Part shown: piece after piece, positions 10,549-21,789 of the stretch
Layout: the number at the start of each line of letters is the position of its first letter
Numbering within the stretch: position 1 is the first letter of the stretch
Source: Amylostereum areolatum
Taxonomy: Eukaryota; Basidiomycota; Agaricomycetes; Russulales; Stereaceae
Assembly: GCA_012932865.1 (NCBI GenBank)
Contig: SAXG01000037.1
Location: 186,001-250,000 of the forward strand
Direction of reading: 5' to 3'
Length of the DNA: 64,000 bases
Position numbers and translations under genes: made by a program
Notes under the pieces: model-generated
What the model saw: the letters and a program-made list of their open reading frames with translations, nothing else
Databases searched by the model: none
Told to the model about the DNA's origin: nothing

Positions 10549-13469
10549 ATGGCGAACTCAACCGACGCACACAGGACGCGATCTGCCACAGGCCACCACG
10601 ATCTTCTACCTTCTGCTGAGTCCCGAGGAGCGGTGTTGACGACGATCGTGACGCCTCAGACGTTGTTGACGTGGACCTTCGGGAGGGGGACCGTGGTGAG
10701 TGACGTAGACCTCTACGGAAGAGCTGTCGCTGATGCGAAGCTACGCTCGTAGCTTTGGAGAATATGGCCAGCGGTTCTGTTGCATACCGTTTTTGCGACA
10801 GGTGAGCTTCACCACCAAGTTTCTTTACACGCTGGGAGGTGTGGGGAGCGCTGGGTCCCCCTCACGTGCTGAAGGTGTGGGACGAGGGCTGGGCTGGGCC
10901 GTGTTATGGCCGTTCATGGAGGAGGGAAGCACACAGAGCAATCTGGTGCTTTTTGTCGATTCATGTGTTATTTTAATCCTGCACAATCGTGGGTGGATGT
11001 AGGGCGCATCGTCCGCGGCGTGGATGCATTTTTCTGGAGTTCTGACGTTCGTTCGTTGTACCTATGGTCGTCGAGTACTAATTATCACATCCAGGTGTCA
11101 CCATTATCTCTCTAAAGACCAAGATCTATCTTGGTATCCCAAGCGTTATGTTGACGGTGCTTGGTGAGTGATACACTGACGGCCGCTGTCTTAGTACTGA
11201 TTGCATTTACCGAGGGCAGGTGTGGTCATCGGCTTCGTGATATCGTACCGCGCGTCCAGCGGGTGCATTCTCGCTTTTCGCACTCTCTATTGCATGAAAA
11301 CTGATGCCCGTGCTTCTAGATACGATAGGTACTGGATGGGTCGATCCTCCTGGTCAGACGTCATCCGCAACGCCCGTACCTTCACGCGCCTCATCTGGTT
11401 TCATGTGCCTCTTCGATACACTCCCAAGACCTCCGAGGAGACGACGAACGCTCAAGCCCAGAACGTGGAGGAGATGAAGGCCATCATGCGAGAAAAAAGA
11501 ACGGCGGTCGATCTCACTGAAGGGTGCGCTCGCCCTCAATCTTGTTGGCATCCGTTTACTCATAACCTCTTGGATTATGGACACAGCTTCGTAGTGGCTC
11601 TAAAGCACCACCTTCGTGGTAAGGTCCTCCTTCTTGATCCACGACCTACCTTCCTTACAACAAGTTGGTAACGTAGGTGAACCCGGGCTTTATTATGAGG
11701 ACCTCTATCCCCTCACGCACCCACTGCACAAGGTTTGTGTTGAACCCTTCATCACGAAACTTTACTCATGCCATTTCCTCTGTAGCATGTTGAACACGGC
11801 CGACAACCCTCCGGACGTTCATCGCCTTCTACATCGTCGGCTATACCAGCTATCTTGACGACTCCACTGCACGACCCAGTGATACCACCAATCAACTCTT
11901 ATGGCTCGACCCACACTACCATACGGCCACGTTCTCATGTATCATCACGAAGCTCTTCTCCCTACAGTGATGGTGAAGAGCGCCGACCTCTCCTCCCGTC
12001 GAGTTTCCCTGTGCCAGCTTCAATTTTCTCCAAGGCATCGGCCGACCTCGTACCCTTCGCCAACATGATCCGGTCTCTCTTCTCGATATACCGCTCCAGA
12101 CCGGCGGAATTTCTCGACGTATGTGCCTTTCGCTTCTTCTGATACACTTGTTGACGGAGATCATCATCTTTGCAGAATGCAGACGGAGAAGGAGGCGGTG
12201 TCCAGCGCAGATGGATAGGCGAGACATTGGGACATCCGTTGGGAAACACATCCGTGAAGCATCGTCCGCGCGTTGCTTGTCACGGAGACAACATACCCTT
12301 GGAGATAATTCAGCATCTGAGCAACTGGTTGAGTATTCTTGAAGAGCGCGGAACGGTCCCAGGTTAGATCGTCGTCCTCTTTGGTTGATCTTTTCACTTA
12401 CGGTTCATACATTATTAGGAACCAGTCTTGGATCTATGGTCGGATGCTTGGCTTCTTTGGAGGATAATCTATGCAGTTAGCTGTCACTTCTATGCCGAGC
12501 ATGGACCGCTTATACTGACCATCGATCCAGCTCTAGAGAGGATTCTGACCACGCCTCTCCCGTTGTAAGTTATATTCCGTCATTTCCATGCCGGCACCTC
12601 TCTAAAGTTGCCTTCGTCTGTAGTGTTTTCTCCGTGCACATCAGGTTCGTTCTGTCTCTCGCGGCGGCAACCCTTTCACTTGCTAACGACATAACAGACA
12701 GTAAGGCCATCAGGAAAAACCTCCCTTACTAAAATCAACAAATCCAGCAAATTAGCGCTAGTTAGAGGGGGACCTTCCTAAAGTGAACTAACGGGCTCTA
12801 TTCTCACAAAACCCCGTACACATTTCGATGCACCGTCGTCGACATTGACCTCATATTTGCACTTCAAATACATAGTTGAGGCCAGAAGGGTGACAGGGAC
12901 CTACGTTGACGTAGTGCCTTGCAGGTTGGCAGCGGGAACAGGGAATTAGGAAGGTCCCCCTCTAATTAGTAGATTTTTAGTAAGGGAGGTTTTTCCTGAT
13001 GAGTCAAGGCCACGATATATACGAGTTTCCCGCATCTCACGCCGTTTCAAGTACCGTGTGGATCTACCTTTTCTTCCTCCCTTTTCAACTGGTCGACCAG
13101 TTCGGCTGGTATACCATTATCGGCGTCTTCATAGCATCGTTCATATACCTAGGCTTCCTGGCTGCAGGCGAAGAGATTGAGCAGCCATTCGGTAAGCTCA
13201 CTCTATTGCCAGTCTCGCTACTCTCAACACTAACATCCTCTTCTGAAGGGTACGATGAAGTGCGTTTTCTCTGATGTCTTCAGCATAGCCTAACCTGACC
13301 CCATGGCGCACAGAACGACCTCGACCTCGACCTTTTCTGTCGCGGGGTCGTACACGTGGATATGGAGCGACTGAAGCAGATGCCCGGCCTCAACGTCTTT
13401 CTAGGCTCCCATCATGATCACCGCCACCACGACGAAGGGGGGGATGCCGGGAAGCTCGTCGCCGTATAG
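10549..13469 (+). CDS. Bestrophin-family chloride channel-like membrane protein
   Basis: Member of the fungal bestrophin/UPF0187 family, predicted anion channel in a cellular membrane. More than a dozen exons join in phase to about 500 residues. N-terminal TWTFGRGTV and LWRIWPAVLLHTVFAT, then GVVIGFVISYRASSGYDRYWMGR, the family's most typical stretch, WFHVPLRYTPKT, FVVALKHHLRGEPGLYYEDLYPL, DPVIPPINSYG, a Ser-rich linker, and the C-terminal core VWIYLFFLPFQLV, GWYTIIGVFIASFIYLGFLAAGEEIEQPFGYDENDLDLDLFCRG. It ends with a His-rich tail at 13469. The intron 12645-13051 is about 407 nt instead of 50-70 because it carries a 292-bp MITE. The exon junction there reads HI-S-TVW, one codon shorter than the usual HIRHTVW, so splicing at this point deserves a transcript check. 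Confidence 0.85.
12709..13000. mobile_element. MITE with TIRs like those of the 51.8-58.7 kb Plavaka element
   Basis: A 292-bp element bounded by inverted repeats of about 26 bp starting ATCAGGAAAAACCTCCC. A second inverted pair lies inside: AGGGGGACCTTCCTAA at 12766-12781 and its complement at 12946-12961. It has no coding capacity. The outer repeat and the inner motif both recur at the Plavaka element further right, so this is likely a non-autonomous relative. No clear target duplication was seen; AAGGCC occurs just outside both ends but not immediately next to the right end. It sits within an intron of the bestrophin gene. Confidence 0.82.
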
Positions 13470-13877
13470 GACAAGATGGATAAGGTAGTCATAGAAGTTC
13501 TCTACCTACCGCAGGTGTCTTGTGTCTTCGCATACACCAATACTATGACCTGTTGTTTTTGATCACCTCGCCGTTTGCATGCTTCGTCTTTGACCTGAAG
13601 TTCAGCGACGCACAGTGCTGGTGTGCAAGTCGACGTTGTCAAAGGCAAAACTGCGTGCGGCGAGAGGTTCTCGCACCCGGGCCTGTTCAGAGGCTTGTAC
13701 TTAGATGGGATAGTACCAGGGTAGTCCGTGTTCTGTAGTTTGGGTTTACTGTACATCCTCTTATTCCCTCCCTATTGCGAGCCACGTACATGCATACATA
13801 TACAACGGTACATACATAGTTACAGCTGAGAACAAACGAACATATGTCAAACGTGGTACAGCACCTCGATCGACTCT
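13470..13877. other. Convergent gene 3' region
   Basis: Spacer between convergent genes (bestrophin + and seven-helix protein -). Nothing coding is recognised. Confidence 0.4.
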
Positions 13878-15409
13878 TCAAACTTCCGTGCTTTTCTTTC
13901 CGTCCATTGGAGACACATCGTTGTCGGTCGTCGCGAGGTTGACATCGTGCGCGCCTGCATCCAAGACGTAGAAATCCTCCGCGTCTTCCGAGCCTCCGAC
14001 GTTCTGCGCTGGCACGTCCGCAGGACGTGACGCTGCGGACCATACCGTCGGCACACGGGCAGCGAACGGAAGTGTAACCTGGATCCCGGCACCTGTGCGC
14101 GTATACGAGAACTGATGCTCAAGATGCGATTTTTGCATCGCGACGACGGCGATGATGAACGTGGGGTATATTCCCTATGATTGCACCGGGTCAGCATGCC
14201 GCTTGGTGAGACGAAAGGGTGAAGATATACCGAGACTTGTTCCATGACGGCCCAGAAGTAAGCGTTCATGACCTCAGAACCGATGACGATGTACGGGTCG
14301 CTCAGTATGACGGTGACAAGCTGTCAATTCCAGATTAGGTTGGAGTTGGAGAAGGAGAATGGGGTGCAACGCGCCCAAATGAGGCTGTAAACGATGCCAG
14401 TGTCGACCAGCAGTGCGAGGATGGTCTCTACTCTTGTCCGTTTGGTCTGGCCTTGGAGGTGTTGGTGAATATCACGGCGGTGGATCCTACAATGATGTGA
14501 CGATGAGTTTGATAAGGGACGAACATAAATGAAGGACGAACCAGGCTTTGTACGCGATCATCGCCGTGGCCCATATGTTGGCGAAGCCAGACAAGGTCAA
14601 CGAGGCAATGTCGAGTGCCGATGAGCTTTGAGCGACGCCGCGAAGTCCAACAGGAATGGTGGGCAGATCAAGGGCGATGTACGCAATAGCGTCCACCAGA
14701 TAGAGAACTTGTAAAGTGAGCTATCAGCCGGAGTGTGTTGAGCTACGAACGCTAAGGACGTACCAACGAGACCAAGTACAAGAAATAGGGCCGTAGCCAC
14801 TACGAAACGGCGATGGGCCCAGACAACGCAAGCTCGCCACAAGACGACTAGATCGCCAAGGACAATCTGCGAGGCAAATTTGGTTAGAAAGGGCGGGCGA
14901 TATGAGCAGGAAGTCTACCGTGACGTTGAGAGCAATATTCTGTGCGAGCAGCCAGTTGGCGTCCCCAATCACTACGGCGAGTTCCGCGTCCGTGTGGTCC
15001 CCGGGTGACAACGCCAAAGGAAGATAGACTTTGAAGCGGGCCCATATGTTCCGGACGTTGATAGAGAACTGGAAGGCATTGAGAGTGTACATTACGAGGA
15101 TGATCGCAAGCATGGCCCGGTTGGTCCAGATGCGCATACCGCGCGATCTGTGCAGTGTGGATACGTCGGAGGGGCGAACCGAACAAAAGAAGGGTGCGAT
15201 GCGTACATGAGAACGTAGCTTGAGACAAAGACGAGGATCGTGTACCACGCTATCCATGAAGTATTTAATGGAGGGAATCGGAGGAAAGAAACGAGATGCT
15301 CACCAAATAAAATCGCTTCCACGATAACGGGAAACACTTTGTCGTCGACGGACGTAGCTAGAAACACGGCGATATCCTGGACTGCCTCTGCGCTAAGACC
15401 TTCGGACAT
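13878..15409 (-). CDS. Seven-helix membrane protein of an Agaricomycete family
   Basis: Integral membrane protein, function unknown; the family is expanded in Agaricomycetes. Starts MSEGLSAEAVQDIAVFLATSVDD and is assembled from about eight exons. Hydrophobic segments in order: YTILVFVSSYVL; AMLAIILVMYTLNAFQFSI; NVTIVLGDLVVLWRACVVW with VVATALFLVLGLV; DAIAYIALDLPTIPV; LDIASLTLSGFANIWATAMIAYKAW; ILALLVDTGIVYSLIW; a stretch around SDPYIVIGSEVMNAYFWAVMEQ; and GIYPTFIIAVVAM. The motif LLVDTGIVYSLIW is typical of this group. The tail after QKSHLEHQ is polar and presumably cytoplasmic. Intron donors and acceptors are canonical (for example GTACGC at the first loop joins VL to ISRGMRIWTN). No sign of inactivation. 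Confidence 0.75.
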
Positions 15410-16702
15410 CTGAGAGTAAGATCTTCTTGTGTATTCCAGCGCTCAAGGTGGTGGGTCTACGTCTTAAGTACCAGCTCTTCTGATACCGTCAAGGACAACA
15501 GCCGCGGCGATCCGAGTCGTTCGGGCTGCTGTCGGTGTCAGCTTGACAGCTATGGCGTTTGGAGGCTGAAAAGTGTATACTCACTTACCTTCCATCTCTC
15601 CATCTCCCGCAGACGTCTAGTTCGTGTGAATAGCGATCTGTGCAACCTACATAAGCAGTCCGTTGGAATCTGGACCAGTGGATGAAGATGATGAGTCTTC
15701 TGACATGATTGACATCGGGTGTCCTAGGGTGTCCTGAGCAGCGAGTTTCGGATAATGTCAGTAGAGCACAAGTACCACAGGACAGATGAGCGTAGCACCT
15801 AGTGATCGTCGATGAAGGCGGGAGATGCAGTGGCGTAGCGGTCTAAAAGGAACTCTGGTGCGAGGACGCAGCGGAAATCGTCAGCGGCCGTGAGAAATTA
15901 TCACATGATCGTGAACAACTCACGTCTTGAGTTGTACCGTCCAAGTACCGTCCACGACCGTCCACTTGCGCATGCCTTGGCTTCACCTATCAAGATATGA
16001 TTCCTAAGCCTGAAGACCTCATAACATCCATGTGCACCTGAGAGACGGGCCGTTCCCCCCGCGACGTTGGGCTCTACACAACTCCTAACTTCACGCGTAC
16101 GACTCGGACACTTGTTGGCAGTTTCCTCCTAGTCAAGGGCGTGTTTGCGCGCTTTAGCCTTTCAGGCCTCAGGTCCCGGAATTTGTGAGCTCTCAAGCTC
16201 TCTACACCCCAGGTACTAAGGTACATATACACGCGTAACTAATCGTCTACGTCCAGATCATCTCGATGCTGCGAGAACCACTGCGTCGCTAGCCGTCCAC
16301 TTATACCGCACGCCCGTCATGATCCATGACCCTACACACCCATAATACTGTCGCATGTCCCTCCTCCATATCGTGCCATGAATTTATCTGGCCTCATTCA
16401 GGACGCGGTTCTCATGTCACGGCGGTGATGCAGGCGACAGCAGGCATCAAGTTGAAGTCCCCTCAACGGATCTCTCCAGGACGAACGTGATCGTACCGCG
16501 ACCGTGAGACCCGTCCGCCGCAAAGGCGGACCTACCGTCTTATACACGAGACGTACGAACACCTTTCGCGGCCTGGGCTTGAAGACAGTATGTTGTTTTG
16601 TACCCACGGCGCCCACGATGGCATGTGCTGATCCCCCTTCAATCTTTTGCCATCAGCGGCCCGATTGCCAAGCTTTGGCCCTCCGTACAGCCAGTCGCCC
16701 TA
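15410..16702. other. Intergenic region, about 1.3 kb
   Basis: Contains the promoter of the seven-helix gene on its left and of the NTF2-like gene on its right. Repeated CCGTCCA words occur near 15940-15970. Reading frames before 16753 are open but show no recognisable protein. Confidence 0.4.
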
Positions 16703-16708
16703 TAAGTA
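16703..16708 (+). promoter_or_regulatory. TATA-like element of NTF2-like gene
   Basis: TATAAG lies 45 bp before the ATG at 16753 and supports that start over upstream in-frame ATGs. Confidence 0.45.
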
Positions 16709-16752
16709 AAGCCGTCGTGTTTGAGTTGTCGTCCTCGCCAGAACATACCCTA

Positions 16753-17436
16753 ATGACGTTCGCGACTCCGTACCCGTACATCTCCTCGCCTTTTCAACCT
16801 CCCGCGCCCGGCTCGCTCATGGCATGGACACAGACCCACTTCAATGGGCTGTTTCTCGCGGAGACGGACGAGGCTCGCAAAGCGGCGTTTGCGTCCTCGC
16901 TGAGCCCGAACATTCAGGCGACAGTCAATCAAGTCCCAGCAACCGCGGATCAGATCCTCGAGCACGTCGCTCTGCAGCGGAAAGGCGTTCGGGAGAAGAA
17001 TGGCTTCACTCTGAAGTGGCTGAACTGCCTAGAAGTTGTCGACAAGGTGTACGAGGATGATCAGAAGGTGCGGCGTTCCATTCTCGAACCCTTGTTCTTC
17101 GTTGCTGACTATGTAGTGCCTTGGCGTGTGTACGGCGTGACGCAGACCGGCTTGGTTGGGGGATGGGTATATGTGTCGCGCTACTACGATATCGCGAATT
17201 CGACGAAGCCGGAAGTTCAGCACGCTTGGGCCGCCCTTCACATCAAGTGCGTACATACGCCACACTTGCCTTCCTTGAGCTGTCGTACTGATGGCATCAC
17301 CATGTATACTAGAGTCGAGCAGGACCCTGCCGTCGAAGCTGACGATAACGGTGACCGACGTCGGATATCGGTCATATACGAAACGTCCGTGGATACGTCG
17401 ATGTTCGCCTCGACGGCATTGAACGATGTAGATTGA
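16753..17436 (+). CDS. NTF2-like (SnoaL-type fold) protein, unknown function
   Basis: Small soluble protein of about 205 residues with the pattern of NTF2-like fungal proteins: N-terminal helix SLMAWTQTHFNGLFLAETDEARKAAFA, then TADQILEHVALQRKG, ALHIK, and a strand carrying the signature VEQDPAVEADDNGDRRRISVIYET. One intron (17248-17311) joins HIK to VEQDP in phase. The start at 16753 follows a TATA box and begins at the domain edge; a longer in-frame extension upstream is possible. The second gene at 38225-38948 shares the EDP...(D)xRR-I-S signature, so the two are distant paralogues. No catalytic residues can be assigned. Confidence 0.65.
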   Translation: MTFATPYPYISSPFQPPAPGSLMAWTQTHFNGLFLAETDEARKAAFASSLSPNIQATVNQVPATADQILEHVALQRKGVREKNGFTLKWLNCLEVVDKVYEDDQKVRRSILEPLFFVADYVVPWRVYGVTQTGLVGGWVYVSRYYDIANSTKPEVQHAWAALHIKCVHTPHLPSLSCRTDGITMYTRVEQDPAVEADDNGDRRRISVIYETSVDTSMFASTALNDVD

Positions 17437-17531
17437 CCGGTGACCTTCTGATACTTAAGTACGTGGACCGCCGGCCTCGTTCGGTCACTTTGAATGCAGT
17501 CATGTAAGCAGTTTCGGCCATTTATATAGAT

Positions 17532-17605
17532 GGGCGCATGGTGTAGTTGGTTTATCACGCTCGCTTAGCATGCGAGAGGTGTCCGGTTCAATTCCGGATG
17601 CGTCC
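17532..17605 (+). tRNA. tRNA-Ala (AGC)
   Basis: A 74-nt cloverleaf without an intron. Acceptor GGGCGCA pairs with TGCGTCC, anticodon stem CTCGC/GCGAG encloses the loop TTAGCAT with anticodon AGC, and T stem TCCGG/CCGGA encloses TTCAATT. Internal A box (TGGTGTAGTTGG) and B box (GGTTCAATTCC) are present, and a T-run terminator follows at about 17614. Confidence 0.93.
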
Positions 17606-17968
17606 AGTGCCAGTAATTTTTATTTTATGTTGTTAATTTGTTTTGATGCCGTCTGAAGTTGAGTACGTTCAAACTTCAAACTTCAAGTTTCAACGTTGTA
17701 AACTTGTAACTTCAAACTTGTCGTTGAGTTTTGACGTTCAAGGTTCAGTTTCATTGTTCAGAGCTCACGTTCAGCACTAGAGCCTAGGACCCAACTGCAA
17801 GTGCAACTTTCAAGTGTGTGGCACTGTGCGCCCGTCTGCTGGACGAGTCCATCTTACAATGAGATAAGCACCATAAGTAAATATTATTGGCGCCGTGACA
17901 GAGATAGAGTATGTACTGAGTTCGATGACGCATCGCGTCTCACACGCTGTCCTCCTCGGACGTCCCGC
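17606..17968. other. AT-rich degenerate repeat downstream of tRNA
   Basis: Between about 17650 and 17770 the words AACTTCAA, AACTTGTAA and GTTCAAGG recur in a degenerate run. No gene is seen. Confidence 0.45.
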
Positions 17969-17976
17969 TATATAAG
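17969..17976 (+). promoter_or_regulatory. TATA box of single-pass membrane protein gene
   Basis: TATATAAG lies 41 bp upstream of the ATG at 18018. Confidence 0.55.
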
Positions 17977-18017
17977 CCTCCGAGTCCACCCCGACATCGC
18001 TCGTTTTACCATCCCCA

Positions 18018-18688
18018 ATGCTCCCCAAAGTCGCCCTTGCGACCGTCTTCCTCGCATGCGCTCCTCAAATTCACGCACAGACCTTTGATCAACAACCGGG
18101 CGGCTTTCATCTGGTGGGAGGTTCGGTCGCGGGGATCGCTCTCGGTGCGTCCGCGCTCGCATCGTTGATCTCTACTCAGATGATCTGACCGGACTGATGT
18201 CTGTATACGTACTTTGTCTGTGCAGCGGTCGTCGCGGGCCTCATCGTGCTTAGCATCATCATACGGTTCTTCTGCTTCCGCAGCGCAGCTCGCCGTCGGC
18301 GCGCGATGGGAATGAACCCCCCTGTGAACATTGGCTACTCTTCCTTCCCGCTGAATCGGTATGGACCGCCCCCTGGCCCGCCGCCACCTCCTGCCCCAAG
18401 CTATGGACAGGGGTACCCCCAAGAACAAAACTTTCGTCTGAGTGTGGGTGGGGAGGGCGGTGGACAATACTACGCCGTACGTGTCTGCGTCATTTGGTAT
18501 GCACAGATCTATTCCTGACCTTGGTGCATGTACAGCCCCCCTCGGCGCCTCCGCCCGCGTACACACCGGTACGTCGCTACGCCTACTTCTTCCCATGTAT
18601 CGTCTCTCACTCCTACCTCCGAGCTCCTCAGGCTCCTTCAAGAAAGTACGACCAGACTGACGCGCAGTTCGGCGGTGGGTTCAAGTAG
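18018..18688 (+). CDS. Single-pass membrane protein with proline-rich cytoplasmic tail
   Basis: Not assignable to a named family. Starts MLPKVALATVFLACAPQIHA (signal peptide), then FDQQPGGFHLVGGSVAGIAL running through the first intron into AVVAGLIVLSIIIRFFCF, a single transmembrane helix followed by a basic stop-transfer (RSAARRRRA). The tail is Pro/Tyr/Gly-rich: YGPPPGPPPPPAPSYGQGYP, then APPSAPPPAYTP and PYDQTDAQFGGGFK at the end. Three introns join in phase. PPxY-like and poly-Pro motifs suggest binding to WW or SH3 domains, perhaps a trafficking adaptor for a ubiquitin ligase; this is inference. About 130 residues. Confidence 0.7.
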
Positions 18689-19566
18689 GGCCTTTGGGGA
18701 AAACAGGCGACCCCTGCGTGCGCACAAGTTCCGTGCGGCGTGCGTGGACTTGCGCAGCCCGCTGTATCTTTATCTCCACTATGCTTACATCTCCGGACGT
18801 GTGGGTGTACGATTCACTTCCTGTATTGCTCGTACACTAAGCATTCGATGTGTCCTTAATGACTGTACAATACCCGTGTACTTATCTACCGATGTGTAAA
18901 TGTAAACATGTCAACGAATCAACGTTCAACCCCCGCGTATCATGTTATTGCCACAGGTCCCTCTGAAGACACCCATAACAATACACAAGATTGGGGCTCG
19001 CGTAAGTTCCCGTTCAATGCACTTCTTTTTATCGCCGTGATTTTTCTGCGCTTAGAAACGAAACACAGGCTCGCCCGTAACACGGTAGCATGGAGGCTGA
19101 GGGGATCGATATCATAGCCAGCCGAGCGTGAGGTTTATGTATCAACCTCTGGGCTCAGCGCCCTGTAGCGTGAGGATGAGCTGACGAAGATCTAATGGTC
19201 GTGAGTCGTTCCTCAAAGCCGCCGGGACTTTGGGCCCGCATATGTCCACGAAGAGCTGACGGCGGACGCTATATAGCACTCGTGCATCGTCGTAGGACCG
19301 TTAGACTGGACACCCTTTGAATAACTTAGCAAGATTTTACACTTGCCTTACATGATCGCTGCGCACTGGGAAACGTCCTTCAAGACAGGATTCGACTCTG
19401 AACCGAAGACGATCGACGAACAGTCCCTCGAACGTGTGGCAAGCCCCTTCCGACGCGCGAGCCCCAAAAGACTGGCCATTCCCACCACAGTCAAATCGTA
19501 CAACAGACGTACACATAATGATGTTGATAAACGTTACAACTTCCTTCTTGCGTTCGCCCCCCACCC
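18689..19566. other. Intergenic region between convergent genes
   Basis: No gene recognised in about 880 bp; 3' regions of two convergent genes. Confidence 0.4.
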
Positions 19567-21123
19567 CTAAGCGTATATCCGCTCCTGGAACCCGGGCAGA
19601 ATCGTGGCGGTGTTGTACTTGGGGTCGTCGCGAGGGACGTCCTTCGTGCGCTGCCACTTCTGCTTCGCGAAGGTGAATTCTATGATCGCGGTGCACCGTC
19701 AGTCGAGGACCTGAAAGGTAAGTAAGGGAGGGGAGACGTACGCTCGACGGTGGGCACGGGGTTCCCGGACCTCTCGAAGTCGTTCTGGGTGTAGCCTTCG
19801 CGTTGCAGGACGGGGGAGTCACGAACGGTGTTGAGCACGACGTCGTTGTGGGGCCTGAAACCGGGCCGGATCAGCGCGAAGAAAAGACGCGTAACAGGAG
19901 CAATGGCGTACCGCGAGAAGTAGAGCAGGCCGAGGCGGTCAACGTGCTGCTGGTCCTTGGGCGGGGACACCACACTGCGGGCTTTATGAGTCACAGGTGC
20001 ATCGGAGAGGGGAGCGAACTGGAAGTACCGGTGGACGGTGCTCCTGACGTAGCCGCCCGTCAGGAAGGAGAGCATGTCGCACGCGTTGACGGTCAGCGTG
20101 GCGTCCTGAGGCTTGACCCAGTGCCATTCGTCGTGGACGGGGTCACGGATCTGGAGGGCGGCGACGGGCTGGCGGAAGAGGAGTGTGAAGCTGCCGAGGT
20201 CGGTGTGGCCGCGGACCCAGAGGTTGCCGATTTGCTTGTTCTCTTCAGGCGTGTACTTGGAGTACTTCATGTAGCGAAGATGATCCTGGAAAAGATCCGA
20301 TCGTTGGCCAATGAAAGGAGAGAAAAGAGCAAGAGACATACTTCACTCTTAACCTCGTACTTGTGGATGTTAGTGAAGTAGTCTTCGGGGAGCTCGAGGG
20401 CGATGGCGAGGAGGGTGTGCAGCGGGTCGAGGACCTCGGAATGGAGGGCTCGGGCGAACTTCTCGATCTCGTCGATGTGTTCGGTGAGGACGGCGGGGTG
20501 GGATTGTTCGAAGTAGCCGTTGAATTCTGCGAGAGTTTTTGTTAGGATCATTGGCAATCAGAAACCCCGAAAGCCCACGCACTGGGGATGTTGTACACTT
20601 CGACACGGTCGCGGATACCCGACTTCTCGTTCAAGCTGGATATCAATAAGCGCGGTTCAGATTAGGCGGCGAAGGCAAACCTACATGCGGCGACCACCAG
20701 GAACGTATCCGTTGAACTTCCCGTCGTCTGCCCAAGTCTATGTTAGATCGCGAGCCATACACCTGACCAATTACGCACCAAGACCCTCCGGAACATACTT
20801 GAGCTTTTCCTCCAGGGGAAGCTCATAGAACTCGCGTCCGAGAGCGAACTGGCGGTTAACATCCTCCTGAGAGATGTTGAAGTTCTTCACGTAGAAGAAG
20901 CCCTTCTCGCGGAGCGCTTTGATGAGAAAAGCGGCGAGCTCCTTCTTGCCTTCGGGGGTATGGTAGAGGGAGAGGTCGAGCGTGACAAGTTCGGCCCATG
21001 GGAGATCTTCCTTAGTCTCCTGGACGTAGGAGTAGGAACCTGAACGGCAGTCAAGACGAGACGATGACAGTGTGAACCAACGCGAAGTTGCGACTGACCG
21101 AGGGAAGGCGCAGGGACCGGCAT
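19567..21123 (-). CDS. 2-oxoglutarate/Fe(II)-dependent oxygenase, isopenicillin-N-synthase-like
   Basis: Soluble non-haem iron oxygenase. The start MPVPAPSLG at 21123 splices to SYSYVQETKEDLPW; the N-terminal DIOX_N domain reads DLSLYHTPEGKKELAAFLIKALREKGFFYVKNFNIS. Later exons carry GKFNGYVPGGRR, EKSGIRDRVEVYNIP, and the double-stranded beta-helix with the metal ligands: HxD in RGHTDLGSFTLLFRQP and the distal His in STVHRYFQ, followed by the RxG-type 2OG contact DRLGLLYFSR. The C-terminus is in the last exon, ending GFQERIYA at 19567. About 400 residues, usual for the family. Substrate unknown; such enzymes act in secondary metabolism or detoxification. The next gene is a divergent MFS transporter, which could share a promoter region of about 670 bp. 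Confidence 0.85.
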
Positions 21124-21789
21124 TTTCCGATTTGAGGTGTAGTTTGAACGGCGATGGCGAAAGGACAAGGCGAACTCGAGGGTTGTTTCGAACACTTCCA
21201 AGGTATTTGCCTCCACAATTTATGTATCCCCCCCGTGCGTTGTCGCTGACCAAACGATGACCGAACATCTAGGTGGACGTAGGCCGTCAACGGACTTAGT
21301 GGAAGGCCGGCGCCATGTCCTCATCGTGGTTCGCGATGGCGACAGCCACCTAACTCGTCCAAATCTCAGGATATGAGTGGACGATAGTGCCCCACCGTGC
21401 GCAATATATCATCCCGCTAATTGAGGACATCGACCCGTGACGCTTCATGCTCATCCGCCTCCTCGATGGTGTCAACGTCCAGACTCCAGCGCCTCGTTCA
21501 TTCTTCTTACACCCTTCTTCCCCAGGGCGTGCCCTTTCCTCCCTGCTGCGCTCCTGACGAAGCGTACCGCTAAACAGCATATTCTGAAGCTCTTATCGGA
21601 ATCCGGATGTCGTGACACAGTGCATCGTCAATTGAACACAAGATGGGAAACAAAGCAGATCAGACGCGGGCAGGATGGTGTCATGCGTGGGACCCTCGAC
21701 GGCGGCCCTCGCGCTCTGTATATTCCTGAAAAGCGCTCTGCGAACGGACGGCGGTCTTTCGACGACCACCGTCTTCATCGTCCTCAGAA
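21124..21789. other. Divergent promoter region between oxygenase and transporter
   Basis: About 670 bp separating start codons on opposite strands. No gene, repeat or clear TATA box is recognised. Confidence 0.4.

Noticed and set aside
12701..13011. AAGGCC on both sides of the 12.7-kb MITE as target duplication
   Set aside because: The right copy is five bases away from the element end, so it is not a proper flanking duplication.
17650..17770. AACTTCAA-rich stretch as a tandem repeat array or SINE body
   Set aside because: Words are too irregular to define a unit, and the flank of the truncated tRNA at 28.2 kb is not similar enough.
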